Assembly: GCF_005222705.1 (NCBI RefSeq)
Contig: NZ_STGF01000027.1
Coordinates: 1-64,000 of the forward strand
Source of the DNA: Paenibacillus sp. SY21-1
GTDB lineage: Bacteria > Bacillota > Bacilli > Paenibacillales > Paenibacillaceae
DNA length: 64,000 nucleotides
Direction of reading: 5' to 3'
Shown: piece by piece, positions 18,132-27,662 of the stretch
How positions within the stretch are numbered: position 1 is the stretch's first letter
Layout: every line of letters starts with the position of its first letter
Translations under genes and position numbers: made by a program
The notes under the pieces: model-generated
Told to the model about the DNA's origin: nothing
Databases searched by the model: none
The model's input: only the letters and a program-made list of their open reading frames with translations

Positions 18132-18827
18132 TTACAGGATAGGTTTTACCGATCTGTCTACCAGACTGCCGTTCTCTAAATATAAAATCCGATCGCACAG
18201 CGGCAGAACGCGCTCGTCATGCGTGACCAGGACGGCGCTCTTGCCCCGTTCTCTTGTTTCCTCTGCCAGCATGCGCACGACATCCATTCCTCTAGCCGCA
18301 TCCAGACTCGCCGTAGGCTCGTCCGCCAGCAGGACGGCCGGGTCATTCATGAGCGCTCGGGCAATAGCGACACGCTGACGCTCGCCTCCCGATAATTTAT
18401 CAGGATAAGCCCTTCGGCGATGCTGCAAGCCTAGCAAGCTAAGCAGCTCCTCAATGCGTTCATCCGCCTTCCTCATGTTCATGTCCCCCAGCTTGGCGAT
18501 CAGCATCAGCTGCTCTTCCACCTTCAAGTAAGGGATCAGATTTGCACTTTGAAAAACAAACCCGATCTGATGAAGACGAATATCGGATAATTCCCGTTTA
18601 TCCTTGCCGGTTAGCGATTTCCCATCGAGCAGCACCTCGCCGCTTATCGGCTCGAGAAGCGCCCCTGCGATCGACAAAAAGGTGCTTTTACCCGAACCCG
18701 ATGGCCCCATAACCGCAACCAATTCGCCTTCCGATACCTGCAGGCTCAGGTCATCCAGCACCGTTCGCCGGGTTCCTCCATCCTCGAAGGAGTGAGTAAT
18801 ATGGTTCAGAACTAGCCTATGTCTCAT
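18132..18827 (-). CDS. hrtA: Heme-response ABC transporter ATPase HrtA
   Basis: A 231-residue ABC ATPase with Walker A GPSGSGKST (about 40-48), signature LSGGERQRVAIARAL (about 144), Walker B VLLADEPTASLD and the switch histidine in VLVTHDE. Alone it resembles LolD/MacB-type ATPases; the HrtA assignment rests on the partner permease and the adjacent HssRS-like genes. It powers export by HrtB, relieving heme toxicity. The start overlaps the hrtB stop by four bases (ATGA), showing coupling. Confidence 0.85.
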   Translation of the reverse strand: MRHRLVLNHITHSFEDGGTRRTVLDDLSLQVSEGELVAVMGPSGSGKSTFLSIAGALLEPISGEVLLDGKSLTGKDKRELSDIRLHQIGFVFQSANLIPYLKVEEQLMLIAKLGDMNMRKADERIEELLSLLGLQHRRRAYPDKLSGGERQRVAIARALMNDPAVLLADEPTASLDAARGMDVVRMLAEETRERGKSAVLVTHDERVLPLCDRILYLENGSLVDRSVKPIL

Positions 18828-19948
18828 GCAGCAGTCCTCCCAATCGCATCCAAGGCGCTAATCTTCGATACTTTCCAAACAGAAAGCAACGATCCCGCAA
18901 GCGACATGGCAATAAAAGCGATGCTGGTTAACGCCATCGTAGAGAATTGAAGCTGAAACGGCATTCCGCTAGGCAAGATGGCAACTATCGCTTGAATCAT
19001 TAGGCCGCTGACCGCTAGACTGCCTGCTGATAAAAGCAGCACTTGAACGGCGACGCTTCGAACAAGATATCCGCTGCGTGCACCGATCGCCTTCAGTATG
19101 CCAAACTGGCTGCTTTTCTGGATGGTAATGACATAGAAAAACACTGCTAAAACGAATGACGAGATGATAAACAGAAAGATGATCATCATCCAAAGCGACC
19201 CTTGTTCCGCCTTATAGCCGGGGATAGCCGATATGGCATCCGCTTTTGTCACGATTTCGGCATTAGCGAGAACTGCGCCAAGCTGCTCCGTCTGATACTC
19301 ATTTGCTTTTATTGCAGCTGCATTATAGGTTGAGTTTGCCGAACTGGTCACTCCCGGCCGTGCCGATGTCATCATCTGGAGCTGCTGCCAGTCGTCCTCA
19401 TTCAGAAATACCGCCGGTGAATGGCTGAAGGATTCTTGGCTAACAAAACCGCTAACCGTCCATTTCAAGCCGGAAGCCTGATCGACCAATACCGTACCGA
19501 GACCGATCCCTGCATCCTTGAGCTTGCGATCCACCAGAACTTGTCCTGTCCCGCCCGATGCGATAGCTTCACCTTCGGTCACCTTGGGCAGCAACCACCC
19601 CTCCGGACTCATCCCAAAAAGCGTCATATCCAGCTTGTCGGTCGTTCCTTCTGCAGTCATGGTCGCCATTTTGACGCCAAGCGGCTGCACGTTCTCTTTT
19701 CCTGCGATTAAGCTTGCTTGCTGCACTACTTCGTCATTGAGCTGCGAACGGGTAAAGCGATGATCCGAATCCTTTTCCATAATAAAATGCGTAGCATCCA
19801 TATTCTGAATCGATGCCGCGTTATCATAGGCAAGCCCGCGCGCCAGCCCGGTAACGAACAGAACCAGAAAGGAAACGAGCAGCATAATAATCGCTATAAG
19901 CGAATAACGGACCTTAGCGAACCTCATTTCTCGAATGGCCAAATACAT
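18824..19948 (-). CDS. hrtB: Heme-response ABC transporter permease HrtB (FtsX/MacB family)
   Basis: A 374-residue permease with one N-terminal membrane segment (residues 14-38), a large extracellular domain and three C-terminal segments, the FtsX/MacB plan. The beginning (MYLAIREMRFAKVRYSLI, then LVLFVTGLARGLAYDN and NMDATHFIM) is like Staphylococcus HrtB, whose pump protects against heme. It has its own promoter region with a direct repeat that fits an HssR box. The FtsX family is broad, so related efflux roles remain possible, but the four-gene context supports heme. Confidence 0.84.
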   Translation of the reverse strand: MYLAIREMRFAKVRYSLIAIIMLLVSFLVLFVTGLARGLAYDNAASIQNMDATHFIMEKDSDHRFTRSQLNDEVVQQASLIAGKENVQPLGVKMATMTAEGTTDKLDMTLFGMSPEGWLLPKVTEGEAIASGGTGQVLVDRKLKDAGIGLGTVLVDQASGLKWTVSGFVSQESFSHSPAVFLNEDDWQQLQMMTSARPGVTSSANSTYNAAAIKANEYQTEQLGAVLANAEIVTKADAISAIPGYKAEQGSLWMMIIFLFIISSFVLAVFFYVITIQKSSQFGILKAIGARSGYLVRSVAVQVLLLSAGSLAVSGLMIQAIVAILPSGMPFQLQFSTMALTSIAFIAMSLAGSLLSVWKVSKISALDAIGRTAA

Positions 19949-19991
19949 GATGCTTCCCCCTCCCTGAATATCTCCAGTGTAGGAAGCGAAA

Positions 19992-20008
19992 ATAAACGGC
20001 GCATAAAC
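19992..20008 (-). promoter_or_regulatory. Probable HssR-binding direct repeat upstream of hrtB
   Basis: On the minus strand GTTTAT is repeated at an 11-bp interval (GTTTATGCGCCGTTTAT), about 45 bases before the hrtB start. In Staphylococcus aureus HssR binds a direct repeat beginning GTTCATATT, also with 11-bp period, upstream of hrtAB. The match in spacing, partial sequence and position supports the assignment. Confidence 0.65.
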
Positions 20009-20014
20009 AACACA

Positions 20015-21394
20015 TTACATTTTGGGGAGCGTTACAATAAATCGGGCTCCTGAACCCGGCGGGCTGCTCGCTTCAATATTTCCCTCGTGCAGCTGAACAA
20101 TCTTTTTCACGATGGAAAGCCCTAGGCCCGTCCGGCCCGATAACCGCTCACGAGCACGATCAGCACGGTAGAAGCGGTCGAATATAAAGGGTAGATGTTC
20201 GGGAGCGATGCCTTCTCCGGTATCCGAGATGATGATACAAGTGTGCGACTGTTCTTCCGTCGCGCTGACTTCAACGCTTCGCCCTGCAGGGATATGATTC
20301 ACAGCATTGCTTAGCAAATTGGTCCATACCTGCATCAGCAGCACTTCATCTCCATAAATGCTAAGCGTGTCCGGGACGGTTAGCTTTATTAACAAACTTT
20401 TCTCCTCTAGCTGCCATTGCAATACCTCCACAGCTTGGCGGATTTGGCTTCGTAAGGAGAAGTGCTTTGGGTTCAGCGCTTCTTCCCCTTGTTCCAGCGT
20501 GGAGAGCAGCAGCAGTTGTTTGCTTAACATAGAGAGATGACGGCTTTCAGCTTCCACGATAGCGGCATACTGTTCACGCTCTGCCTTCGGCAGCTCCCCT
20601 TGCGCTAAAACTTTAGCAAATCCTTGAATGGAAGTAAGGGGCGACTGGATTTCATGGGAAACGTTGGCTACAAACTGCTGTCGTGCTTGGTCGACGCGCT
20701 CCAGCTCCCTGCTCATTGCAGTAAAATGTCCGGCTAACTGACCGATTTCATCCCTTCTCCCCGTCGTTAACCGATGATTGTAATGGCCTTGAGCGAGACG
20801 TTTAGTCGCGTCGGTCAACCTCGTGATTGGCTTGACGATATAGCGCGTGCTGATCAAAAACAATAGAATACTGATGATGATGGTCAGTAGTCCGATTAGA
20901 GCAAAAAAGGTGCGAAGCTCGCCAAACTGCAGGAGTACATCCGGCCGCATAAATAAGGCATATGCTTTCCCGGATAATTGAACGGGCACGCCTACCGTAT
21001 TGCTTAACCGGTTGTCAAAGAAGCCCGAGATGAACAGCTTGTTCGGAAACCGCGCCACCCCGTGATAAATGTCCCCGCCTAGAACCAACGCAATATCCCG
21101 CTTGTCCAGGTCAAGCCGCCGGAAGCTCCGCCCGAAGAAATGTGATTCCTCAAGCCCATCCGTCACATAGATTTCGTATCCAAGCGCGGCCGCATTGCGA
21201 AGATAGCGCTCCATATCGATGGGCTCCGCTTCCATAAATTCCTTCATATCCTCGGCAATGGATACAAGCTTCTTGTCGTTATAAGGCTTAAGCTTCATAT
21301 GGTAATAACTATTGGAAGCGAGGAACCCTAGCATGCTGCTAATGAAGATGACAGCCAAAGTAATGAGGAACACGCGCGAGTACAAGCTTGTCAT
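20015..21394 (-). CDS. hssS: Heme-sensing histidine kinase HssS
   Basis: A 459-residue membrane kinase, the same length class as staphylococcal HssS. Membrane segments at about 8-28 and 163-185 flank an extracellular sensor carrying SNSYYHMKLKPYNDKKL, ISGFFDNRLSNTVG and FMRPDVLLQFGELRTFFA, all closely like HssS. Then come HAMP (ITRLTDATKRLAQGHYNHRL), HisKA with FVANVSHEIQSPL (phospho-His about 246), and HATPase with NLLSNAVNH and DTGEGI. It is coupled to hssR by a four-base overlap. Confidence 0.9.
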   Translation of the reverse strand: MTSLYSRVFLITLAVIFISSMLGFLASNSYYHMKLKPYNDKKLVSIAEDMKEFMEAEPIDMERYLRNAAALGYEIYVTDGLEESHFFGRSFRRLDLDKRDIALVLGGDIYHGVARFPNKLFISGFFDNRLSNTVGVPVQLSGKAYALFMRPDVLLQFGELRTFFALIGLLTIIISILLFLISTRYIVKPITRLTDATKRLAQGHYNHRLTTGRRDEIGQLAGHFTAMSRELERVDQARQQFVANVSHEIQSPLTSIQGFAKVLAQGELPKAEREQYAAIVEAESRHLSMLSKQLLLLSTLEQGEEALNPKHFSLRSQIRQAVEVLQWQLEEKSLLIKLTVPDTLSIYGDEVLLMQVWTNLLSNAVNHIPAGRSVEVSATEEQSHTCIIISDTGEGIAPEHLPFIFDRFYRADRARERLSGRTGLGLSIVKKIVQLHEGNIEASSPPGSGARFIVTLPKM

Positions 21395-22068
21395 TTGTCG
21401 CTCACCACAATTTTGTAGCCGATGCCTCGGACCGTCTGAATAACAAAATCATCCGCGTAAGCGGCAAAGCGCTGCCGCAGTCTGTTGATATGGACATTAA
21501 CTGTATTTTCGTCTCCTTCGTAATCCTGGCCCCATATGAGACGAATCAGCTCGTCACGGGAAAATAGCCGCCCAGGGTACTGTGCCAGTTGGGCCAGCAG
21601 CTCAAATTCTTTCATCGGAAGCAGCATAACGGATTGGCCGTCGCTCACCTCCACATTTTTGCGATCAATCGTAATCCGATTCAACCGCAGGCTGTCATTC
21701 GCCGCCCGGTTATACCGGCGGAACAGCGCCTTGATCCGAAAGTGCAGCTCTTCCGGCTCGAAGGGCTTGGTCACATAGTCATCCGTACCTTTTAGATAGC
21801 CTTGTTCTTTATCGGACAGCTGATCTTTAGCCGTCAGCAAAATAATTGGAATGTCATAATGCTGGCGAATATATTCGCATAGCTCAAATCCGTCCATACG
21901 CGGCATCATCACATCAATGATCGCGATATCTATCGGAGAGTGCTCCATTACGTTTATCGCCTCAGCCCCGTCCCGAGCTTCATGCACGCTATAGCCTTCC
22001 CGAGTCATGACATATCTCACCAGCGCTCTAATATTTGGATCATCGTCAGCCAGCAGCAGATGGTTCAA
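21391..22068 (-). CDS. hssR: Heme-response regulator HssR (OmpR family)
   Basis: A 225-residue regulator with a receiver domain (LLADDDPN, phospho-Asp in AIIDVMMPRMDGFELC, Lys in YVTKPFEPEELHFRI) and a winged-helix DNA-binding domain (DELIRLIWGQDYEGDENTVN, IQTVRGIGYKI). Blocks such as LSDKEQGYLKGTDDYVTKPF and DYEGDENTVNVHINRLRQRF closely parallel HssR. The frame is open to 22155, but TTG at 22068 (MNHLLLADDDPN) has TGGAGG eight bases ahead and matches the family N-terminus. It should activate hrtBA via the direct repeat at 19992-20008. Confidence 0.9.
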   Translation of the reverse strand: MNHLLLADDDPNIRALVRYVMTREGYSVHEARDGAEAINVMEHSPIDIAIIDVMMPRMDGFELCEYIRQHYDIPIILLTAKDQLSDKEQGYLKGTDDYVTKPFEPEELHFRIKALFRRYNRAANDSLRLNRITIDRKNVEVSDGQSVMLLPMKEFELLAQLAQYPGRLFSRDELIRLIWGQDYEGDENTVNVHINRLRQRFAAYADDFVIQTVRGIGYKIVVSDK

Positions 22069-22204
22069 CGCAACAACCTCCAGTTTATGCCCTTGTTTTG
22101 CTGATAGCATAACACAAAACAGTGGCGGCACGGGCAAAAGTCTCCACTCTGCCACGTTATCGCTTTTTTATGAGGCTCTGGCTTTTATGACAATGGGCAA
22201 CGAA

Positions 22205-22240
22205 AAAGAGCAGTTCTCCCCTTCCCGAGAAATGCTCTTT
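22205..22240. terminator. Terminator between rhamnosidase and hssR genes
   Basis: AAAGAGCA-x-TTCTC (from 22205) pairs with GAGAA-x-TGCTCTTT (to 22240). On the minus strand it ends in CTTTTTCG, so it terminates the rhamnosidase operon before the hss genes. Confidence 0.72.
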
Positions 22241-22291
22241 CCTCGTTCCTTCTTTTGTCGACGAACAAAAGCAAGCCCTTGCGATGTTGAA

Positions 22292-24379
22292 TTAGGCTCT
22301 GTATTTTACCCAATACGCTTGTCCTGGCTCGATCGTCACTTCGTATCGATGGTTAACAGACGTTGCCCGAACCTCTGCATTGTCGCATGTCGGTCGATCC
22401 TGGCTATCCAGAATTAACACTCCGCTGCCGCAATCACTTTCTACACGGATGACTTTGTTATCCATCTCCATGCGGATGTCTCCTGCGCCGGTCGGGACCG
22501 TTCCTTTCATCCGTTCAAGCTTCCCGAGATTCGGCTGAATCCGATAAGTCTCGTAACCGGGTGAAGTCGGGATGACTCCCAAGAAATATTTTCCAAAAAG
22601 ATAGATCGGCCCTGCGCCCCATGCATGGCATAAGCTTTTGCCGAATGTAACTCCGTACATACTGTAATGTGCGTCATCTTCCAGAGTCGGATCGTATTCT
22701 TCCCAGAAGGTCGTCGCCCCTAGCGCGATCATGCCCCCCCAATAATTCCGAATTTCGTTCAATACAAGCTCATGTTGACCGCTTTCGCACAATACCGCCA
22801 ACTCATGAAAGCGCATATAAGGCGTGCGAATGTTAGGCACTTCGGTATTCAACATGACATGATGCACAACCTGCTCCCTCTGCGCCGCCGTTAAATAACC
22901 GTAGGTCATCGCGAACATGTTGGCGTGTTTCGTCAACTCGCGCAAAGTAACACCATCTACACGGCGATGCAGCAATCCGCCTCGTTCTTCGTCCCAAAAA
23001 CATCGAATCGTTTGCTCTCTCATTCGTGTGGCAAGCGTCGCGTAATGTTCGGAATCCGCCTCGTTCCCCATCCGTACCGCGAACTCGCTCATCGCCTCCA
23101 GGCTTCGTACGAGTAGAATTTGAATCGTGCTGACTGCGCCCTCGTTATTCAAATCCGCCCAATCCACGAACACCCAGTCCTTCGGTCGGCCCTCCAGGAA
23201 TCCTTCCTCATTACGCTGTTGAAGGCAGAAATCCATCATCGTAACCGCGCGATCGTAATACTGCCGAATAAACGCCCAGTCGCCGGTGTACAGATAGTAA
23301 TCGTACAGCGACACAAACCAATAGAGCGAATAATCCAGTATCGTATTGATGTGCTTGACGAGAGGATCCTTGCCTCTCAGCGCAATAAGAGTTCTTTTTG
23401 TCACGTCAAGGTCAAAGAAACTGTAATAATTCATAAGGAAGGATTGGTAAGCGTCACCCGACCATACCCACTGATCGCGTTTAATGCCATCGAGGAAAAA
23501 CTCCCTCGTATTGAGATGCAAGGTGTAAAGACTCATCTCGTATATTTCGTTGAGCTTGTCGTCTGAGCTTTCAAACGAGCCTCGATAAGCAAGCGGAACA
23601 TACTCGTACAACATCGACATCTTCTCCCAGCTCACGCCGGGATCTGCCTGTATCCATGCATATCGGAACGCCTTAGCTTCCTTGAGCGTGTACTCCCTCT
23701 CGCCGTTCCCGCTCATGGCTTCAGACACGTTGAATCGATCCAGACTATAACATTCTTCAGAGGATAGCGCCTCCGCTCTTGACTCGCCATAATAAATGCG
23801 AATCGCGCCGCTTCCCCGAAGTCCGTGAAAACGAAGATAGCCATAAGTCTCTCTTCCAAAATCGTACAGAGAATCATTTTGTACGCGTTCTTCAGCTATT
23901 GGCTCAGCGGGTGTAACGGATAAGCGAAATCGGGAAGGCGAATCGTCTGGCGAAGAAAAAGTCCACGATGCCGCTTTCACCCAATCGTTCTGATAGGAAG
24001 TAACCTCCCAGTCGCCGTCTGTAACCATATGGTTGCCTTCAATCAATAAAGCGGGAATTTCCGAATCATTAAACACGCAAACCGTTATCTCGTGTTTTCC
24101 TGACGGCAGCGTGATCTCGGCTTCGCCAGAGCGGTAATTGTCTCTTCCATCCAGGTAAAAGGAAAATGTGCCTTCAGCCGTAATATGAATGGTCTCTTCA
24201 TTTGGCAGGTCGTATACGGTGCGAAATTTTACATTGGAATAGTGACGGTCCAGACGCCAATAAACCGGGTACATGACGTCTCTCGCTTTCCGTTTTACTG
24301 ACAGTTTTTCATGCAGCCGAATTTCAAAATCGCCTGGATACCAAATCCAGAAAGCCTGTTTGACTTCCGTTTGTGCCAT
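22292..24379 (-). CDS. Alpha-L-rhamnosidase, glycoside hydrolase family 78
   Basis: A 695-residue cytoplasmic enzyme (no signal peptide) of the GH78 Bac_rhamnosid type that hydrolyses terminal alpha-L-rhamnose. N-terminal beta-sandwich domains (YDFGRETYGYLRFHGLRG) lead to the (alpha/alpha)6 barrel with LDGIKRDQWVWSGDAYQSF, where the family's acidic residues lie, then FVDWADLNNEGAVS and GATTFWEEYDP with the glutamate-rich active-site segment. The frame is open to 24475, but ATG at 24379 has AAGGGGG nine bases ahead. It is the last gene of an ABC importer operon, so it acts on imported rhamnosides. Confidence 0.88.
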   Translation of the reverse strand: MAQTEVKQAFWIWYPGDFEIRLHEKLSVKRKARDVMYPVYWRLDRHYSNVKFRTVYDLPNEETIHITAEGTFSFYLDGRDNYRSGEAEITLPSGKHEITVCVFNDSEIPALLIEGNHMVTDGDWEVTSYQNDWVKAASWTFSSPDDSPSRFRLSVTPAEPIAEERVQNDSLYDFGRETYGYLRFHGLRGSGAIRIYYGESRAEALSSEECYSLDRFNVSEAMSGNGEREYTLKEAKAFRYAWIQADPGVSWEKMSMLYEYVPLAYRGSFESSDDKLNEIYEMSLYTLHLNTREFFLDGIKRDQWVWSGDAYQSFLMNYYSFFDLDVTKRTLIALRGKDPLVKHINTILDYSLYWFVSLYDYYLYTGDWAFIRQYYDRAVTMMDFCLQQRNEEGFLEGRPKDWVFVDWADLNNEGAVSTIQILLVRSLEAMSEFAVRMGNEADSEHYATLATRMREQTIRCFWDEERGGLLHRRVDGVTLRELTKHANMFAMTYGYLTAAQREQVVHHVMLNTEVPNIRTPYMRFHELAVLCESGQHELVLNEIRNYWGGMIALGATTFWEEYDPTLEDDAHYSMYGVTFGKSLCHAWGAGPIYLFGKYFLGVIPTSPGYETYRIQPNLGKLERMKGTVPTGAGDIRMEMDNKVIRVESDCGSGVLILDSQDRPTCDNAEVRATSVNHRYEVTIEPGQAYWVKYRA

Positions 24380-24459
24380 TTGCGAATTCCCCCTTTGATT
24401 AGCTAATTTCCGGTCGTATTGCATAGCGATGAGTGAAGGCGTTGGCCTCGCTTGATGGA

Positions 24460-24494
24460 AGAGCACTGCCCCCAACTTGCCGGAGCAGTGCTCT
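24460..24494. other. Perfect 10-bp stem-loop between permease and rhamnosidase genes
   Basis: AGAGCACTGC (24460-24469) pairs with GCAGTGCTCT (24485-24494). There is no proper T run after it on the minus strand, so it is better read as an intercistronic hairpin that limits read-through or protects the upstream mRNA, allowing transporter and enzyme to be made in different amounts. Confidence 0.65.
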
Positions 24495-24512
24495 GATCAT
24501 AAATCTGGGGTA

Positions 24513-25331
24513 TTACCCTTTTATCGATCCTGCCGTCATGCCTTCGATAATGTAGCGCTGCAAGAATAGATAAACGATAAGAATCGGCAGCATGACCAGC
24601 AGCAAATCCGCAAATACCAGTTCCCAGCGAGTTCCATATTGCGATACAAAGTTGTAGACACTGAACGGCAGCGTCCATTTGCTACTATCGCTAATAATGT
24701 ACAGGGTGTTCAAAAAATCATTCCAGGAATAGATGGCGACAAATACGGTCGTCGTCGCAATCGACGGCTTCAGTAACGGAAAAATAATTCTCGTAAACGT
24801 ATAGAAGCTTCCCGCTCCGTCAATCGTAGCCGCCTCGTCAAGCCCCTGCGGCAGAGTGCGAACAAAACCGCTCATAATGAAGATGGTAAACGGAAGATAC
24901 AAGGCCGTTAAAAACAAAATTAATCCGATGTATTCTCCCGATATGTGCAGCGTCTTTAGCAATTTGATCATCGGAATCATGGATGGAGGCGCGATTAGCC
25001 CCGCGAAAAATAAAATATAAATATACCGCACCCAACCATCGTGCCTTCTTGAAATGAAATAGGCCGCCAAGGACCCTGCAAAAATGCTAAGCGCAACCGT
25101 TGAGGCCGTGACAAGAACACTGTTCATAAAACCGTTCAACAATTTCCCGTCCACGAATACCGTGGAGAAGTTTGACCACAGCCATTTGCCGGGCAAACTT
25201 AGATCCAGCCTGGTTGCCTCTGCCGGATTTTTGAGCGATCCCAGAACGACTAGCAGAAGCGGAACAAAAATGATCAGTGTGCCGACCCCTGTAAGCGCCG
25301 TACGTATCCAACTGCCGTACCTCATCGTCAT
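24513..25331 (-). CDS. ABC sugar importer permease, MalG type (rhamnoside operon)
   Basis: A 272-residue inner-membrane permease with six segments and the EAA loop (LDEAATIDGAGSFYTFTRI), ending QRYIIEGMTAGSIKG like other MalG-type proteins. It overlaps the MalF-type gene by four bases (ATGA), so the two subunits are translationally coupled. With the binding protein it imports a sugar that probably carries rhamnose. Confidence 0.93.
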   Translation of the reverse strand: MTMRYGSWIRTALTGVGTLIIFVPLLLVVLGSLKNPAEATRLDLSLPGKWLWSNFSTVFVDGKLLNGFMNSVLVTASTVALSIFAGSLAAYFISRRHDGWVRYIYILFFAGLIAPPSMIPMIKLLKTLHISGEYIGLILFLTALYLPFTIFIMSGFVRTLPQGLDEAATIDGAGSFYTFTRIIFPLLKPSIATTTVFVAIYSWNDFLNTLYIISDSSKWTLPFSVYNFVSQYGTRWELVFADLLLVMLPILIVYLFLQRYIIEGMTAGSIKG

Positions 25332-26206
25332 TCCGCTGTCTCTCCTCTCTGCATCAGCTTAAGCAGCAGCAAGGATAGGACTGCGACGGTCAGGAACAAC
25401 ACAACGTTCGCTGCCGTCCCGTATGCATACAATCCGGCCCCGAATTGTTTGAAAATAAACGTATTCATAACCTCGGACGCCCCCGCCGGTCCCCCCCTGG
25501 TCGTCGTGTAGATGAGTTCAAAGGTCTTCATGGAGCCAATGACAGAAAGCACAATGCTAATCGTGACGACAGGCGCCAACGTCGGCAACACAATGTAGCG
25601 CAGCCGCTGCAGATAAGTCGTCCCGTCGATGACGGCCGCCTCCAGCATATCCTTGGACACGCCTTGGAGGCCGGCCAGATAGATGGCCATCGACGACCCC
25701 GCCCACTGCCATACATTGATTGCTGCAACGGTATACAGAGCCAGCTTAGGATCCCCAAGCCAATCCCTTGTCAGATTTGACAATCCGACAGCGTTCAGCA
25801 ATTGGTTGAAAATACCGTCAGGATGAAGGACCGTCGTGAACATATAACCGACGACCAGTGCGCTTAGAATGCAAGGCAAGAAGTAGACAGAACGGAAGAA
25901 GTTTCGCCCTGCCATTCGGCTATTCAGGATTAGGGCGAGGATTACCCCCAGCCCATTCTGAAAAATGGTAACCAGACCCGCATAAATCAAGGTATGCTTC
26001 ATGGCTTGCATCATTTGCTTGGTATCAAATAATGCGGCGTATTGCTCAAATCCGATAAATGATATTTTCTCTTTATACGGCGACCAGTCCGTGAATGAAT
26101 AATAGAATCCCGATATCGTCGGATAAACATACAACACGACGAAAATGAGCAGCGCCGGAGCGATAAACCATACGGGATACATCTTTCTGTGCAGCATACT
26201 CCCCAC
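25328..26206 (-). CDS. ABC sugar importer permease, MalF type (rhamnoside operon)
   Basis: A 292-residue permease with six segments (first LLIFVVLYVYPTISGFYYSF) and the EAA loop (DMLEAAVIDGTTYLQRLRYI). It forms a heterodimer with the next protein. It follows the binding-protein gene after 22 bases in one operon. No ATPase gene is present nearby. Confidence 0.93.
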   Translation of the reverse strand: MGSMLHRKMYPVWFIAPALLIFVVLYVYPTISGFYYSFTDWSPYKEKISFIGFEQYAALFDTKQMMQAMKHTLIYAGLVTIFQNGLGVILALILNSRMAGRNFFRSVYFLPCILSALVVGYMFTTVLHPDGIFNQLLNAVGLSNLTRDWLGDPKLALYTVAAINVWQWAGSSMAIYLAGLQGVSKDMLEAAVIDGTTYLQRLRYIVLPTLAPVVTISIVLSVIGSMKTFELIYTTTRGGPAGASEVMNTFIFKQFGAGLYAYGTAANVVLFLTVAVLSLLLLKLMQRGETAE

Positions 26207-26228
26207 TGTCCTTCCTACAGGCTATTTC

Positions 26229-27554
26229 TTAGAATCCGGGCACTCCTGCAGCTTTGGCGCCTTTGTCCACATTCGATTGCACACCCTTTGCAACCTCTTC
26301 GGCGGACATTTGACCCGCATACAGCTGCTGCAGCAACCCTTGATAATCGCCGATGTCGACCACCGCAAGCGAGTTGAAGAACGGCGTTGCCTTGCCCGCT
26401 TCGACAAATGCGTTCATGTCGGCCGTTCCCGGATTCAGTTCAACGTCAAGCCCCGTCCAGGTAGGGATGGACTTCACCGAATTAAAGTAGTCGGTCAGCA
26501 CTTTCTCGCTGGCGAAGAACTCAAGGAAGCCCTTAGCTGCCTCCACATTTTTCGAGTTCTTCAGCACGTACAATCCATTAGGGTCGGAGATGCCGGCATA
26601 CCCCTCACCTTCCCAAGGAAGAGGAAACATACCGATTTCCGCATCCGGATACTTCTCGAGCAGCGGTCCGATAGCCCAGTCTGCTTGAGAAATCATCGCG
26701 GACTTGCCTGTCGCCACTTGCTCAAGCGACATATCGTAGGTGGCCGAGAACAAATCCCCATTCAAATAACCTTTGTCAAGCAAATCCTTTTGCTTCTGAA
26801 GCGCGCCTACAAAGCCCGGAACTTGATCATAGGTCAACTCCCGTTTGTTCAGCTTATCCATTAAGTCAGGCTCATTCTTCAGAACATTGGTCATTGCGCT
26901 GAACGTATAGACTTGCAGCGGCCAGCCCTCCTTGCCCGCTTCGTAGAAAGGAGTGATTCCGGCTGCTTTTATTTTGTCCGCTGCAGCCAGCAGCTCATCA
27001 TAGGTTGTCGGAATGTCGATAGCGAGATCCGAGAAAACCTTTTTATTGTAAATAATGCCTGACACGCTTAGACCTGTAACAGGTATGCCGTACAGCTTGT
27101 CGTCAGCACTCAGGAAGTAATCTTTTACAGACGGATTAATGCGAGAAACGTATTCTTCGTTGCTCAGCTCCAGTAGATTTTTCTCCGGCTGGATTTGTTT
27201 CAGCACGCCTTCCTGGCTCCAATAGAATAGAAGATCCGGCGCATCTTCCGTGGCAAGGCGGGTATTGACCAGCTCGCGATAGCTGTTAACCGGTGCGCTC
27301 TGAATATCGAGCTTGTTGCCCGTTTCCTGCTCGTATTGATCAAAGACGGTTTGCCATTTTTTCTCGTTCAGCCAGTCGCTGGCTACTAGCACCTTGAGCG
27401 TGACAGGTTTCGCCGCCTCTTGCTGGGCATTTGTTTCTTGCGGCTGATTGTTCGCTGCATTCTGATTGTTGCCGGCGTTATTGCCGCATGCGGATAATGC
27501 GACCGCTCCCGCCAATATTGTCGATACCATGAATACATGTTTGGATTTTATCAT
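26229..27554 (-). CDS. Sugar-binding lipoprotein of ABC importer (rhamnoside operon)
   Basis: A 441-residue family 1 binding protein with signal peptide and lipobox VALSAC, followed by an Asn/Gln-rich linker and the MalE fold (VLVASDWLNEKKWQTVFDQY, PVTGLSVSGIIYNKKVF). It captures the ligand outside the membrane. The frame opens at 27569 with TTG, but ATG at 27554 has GGAGGGG six bases ahead. First gene of the operon; its upstream region holds an element also found before the GH3 gene. Confidence 0.93.
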   Translation of the reverse strand: MIKSKHVFMVSTILAGAVALSACGNNAGNNQNAANNQPQETNAQQEAAKPVTLKVLVASDWLNEKKWQTVFDQYEQETGNKLDIQSAPVNSYRELVNTRLATEDAPDLLFYWSQEGVLKQIQPEKNLLELSNEEYVSRINPSVKDYFLSADDKLYGIPVTGLSVSGIIYNKKVFSDLAIDIPTTYDELLAAADKIKAAGITPFYEAGKEGWPLQVYTFSAMTNVLKNEPDLMDKLNKRELTYDQVPGFVGALQKQKDLLDKGYLNGDLFSATYDMSLEQVATGKSAMISQADWAIGPLLEKYPDAEIGMFPLPWEGEGYAGISDPNGLYVLKNSKNVEAAKGFLEFFASEKVLTDYFNSVKSIPTWTGLDVELNPGTADMNAFVEAGKATPFFNSLAVVDIGDYQGLLQQLYAGQMSAEEVAKGVQSNVDKGAKAAGVPGF

Positions 27555-27626
27555 TGAGTACCCCTCCATTTGTTGTTTATTACTCGTCTACACCCTTATC
27601 TTAGTTCCGAATCATTTATTCTGGAA

Positions 27627-27662
27627 TGGAAATTCCGAACTTGCCTCCTGTAATATTCGAAC
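27627..27662 (-). promoter_or_regulatory. Conserved element A, copy 1 (upstream of rhamnoside importer)
   Basis: Plus-strand blocks TGGAAAT, CGAAC (27636), CCTGTAAT and CGAAC (27658) recur with identical spacing at 37063-37098 before the GH3 gene; 25 of 37 positions agree without gaps. The two CGAAC repeats are 22 bp apart, two helical turns, as expected for an AraC-type regulator binding one face. It lies between the importer operon and the divergent YesM gene. Confidence 0.6.
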
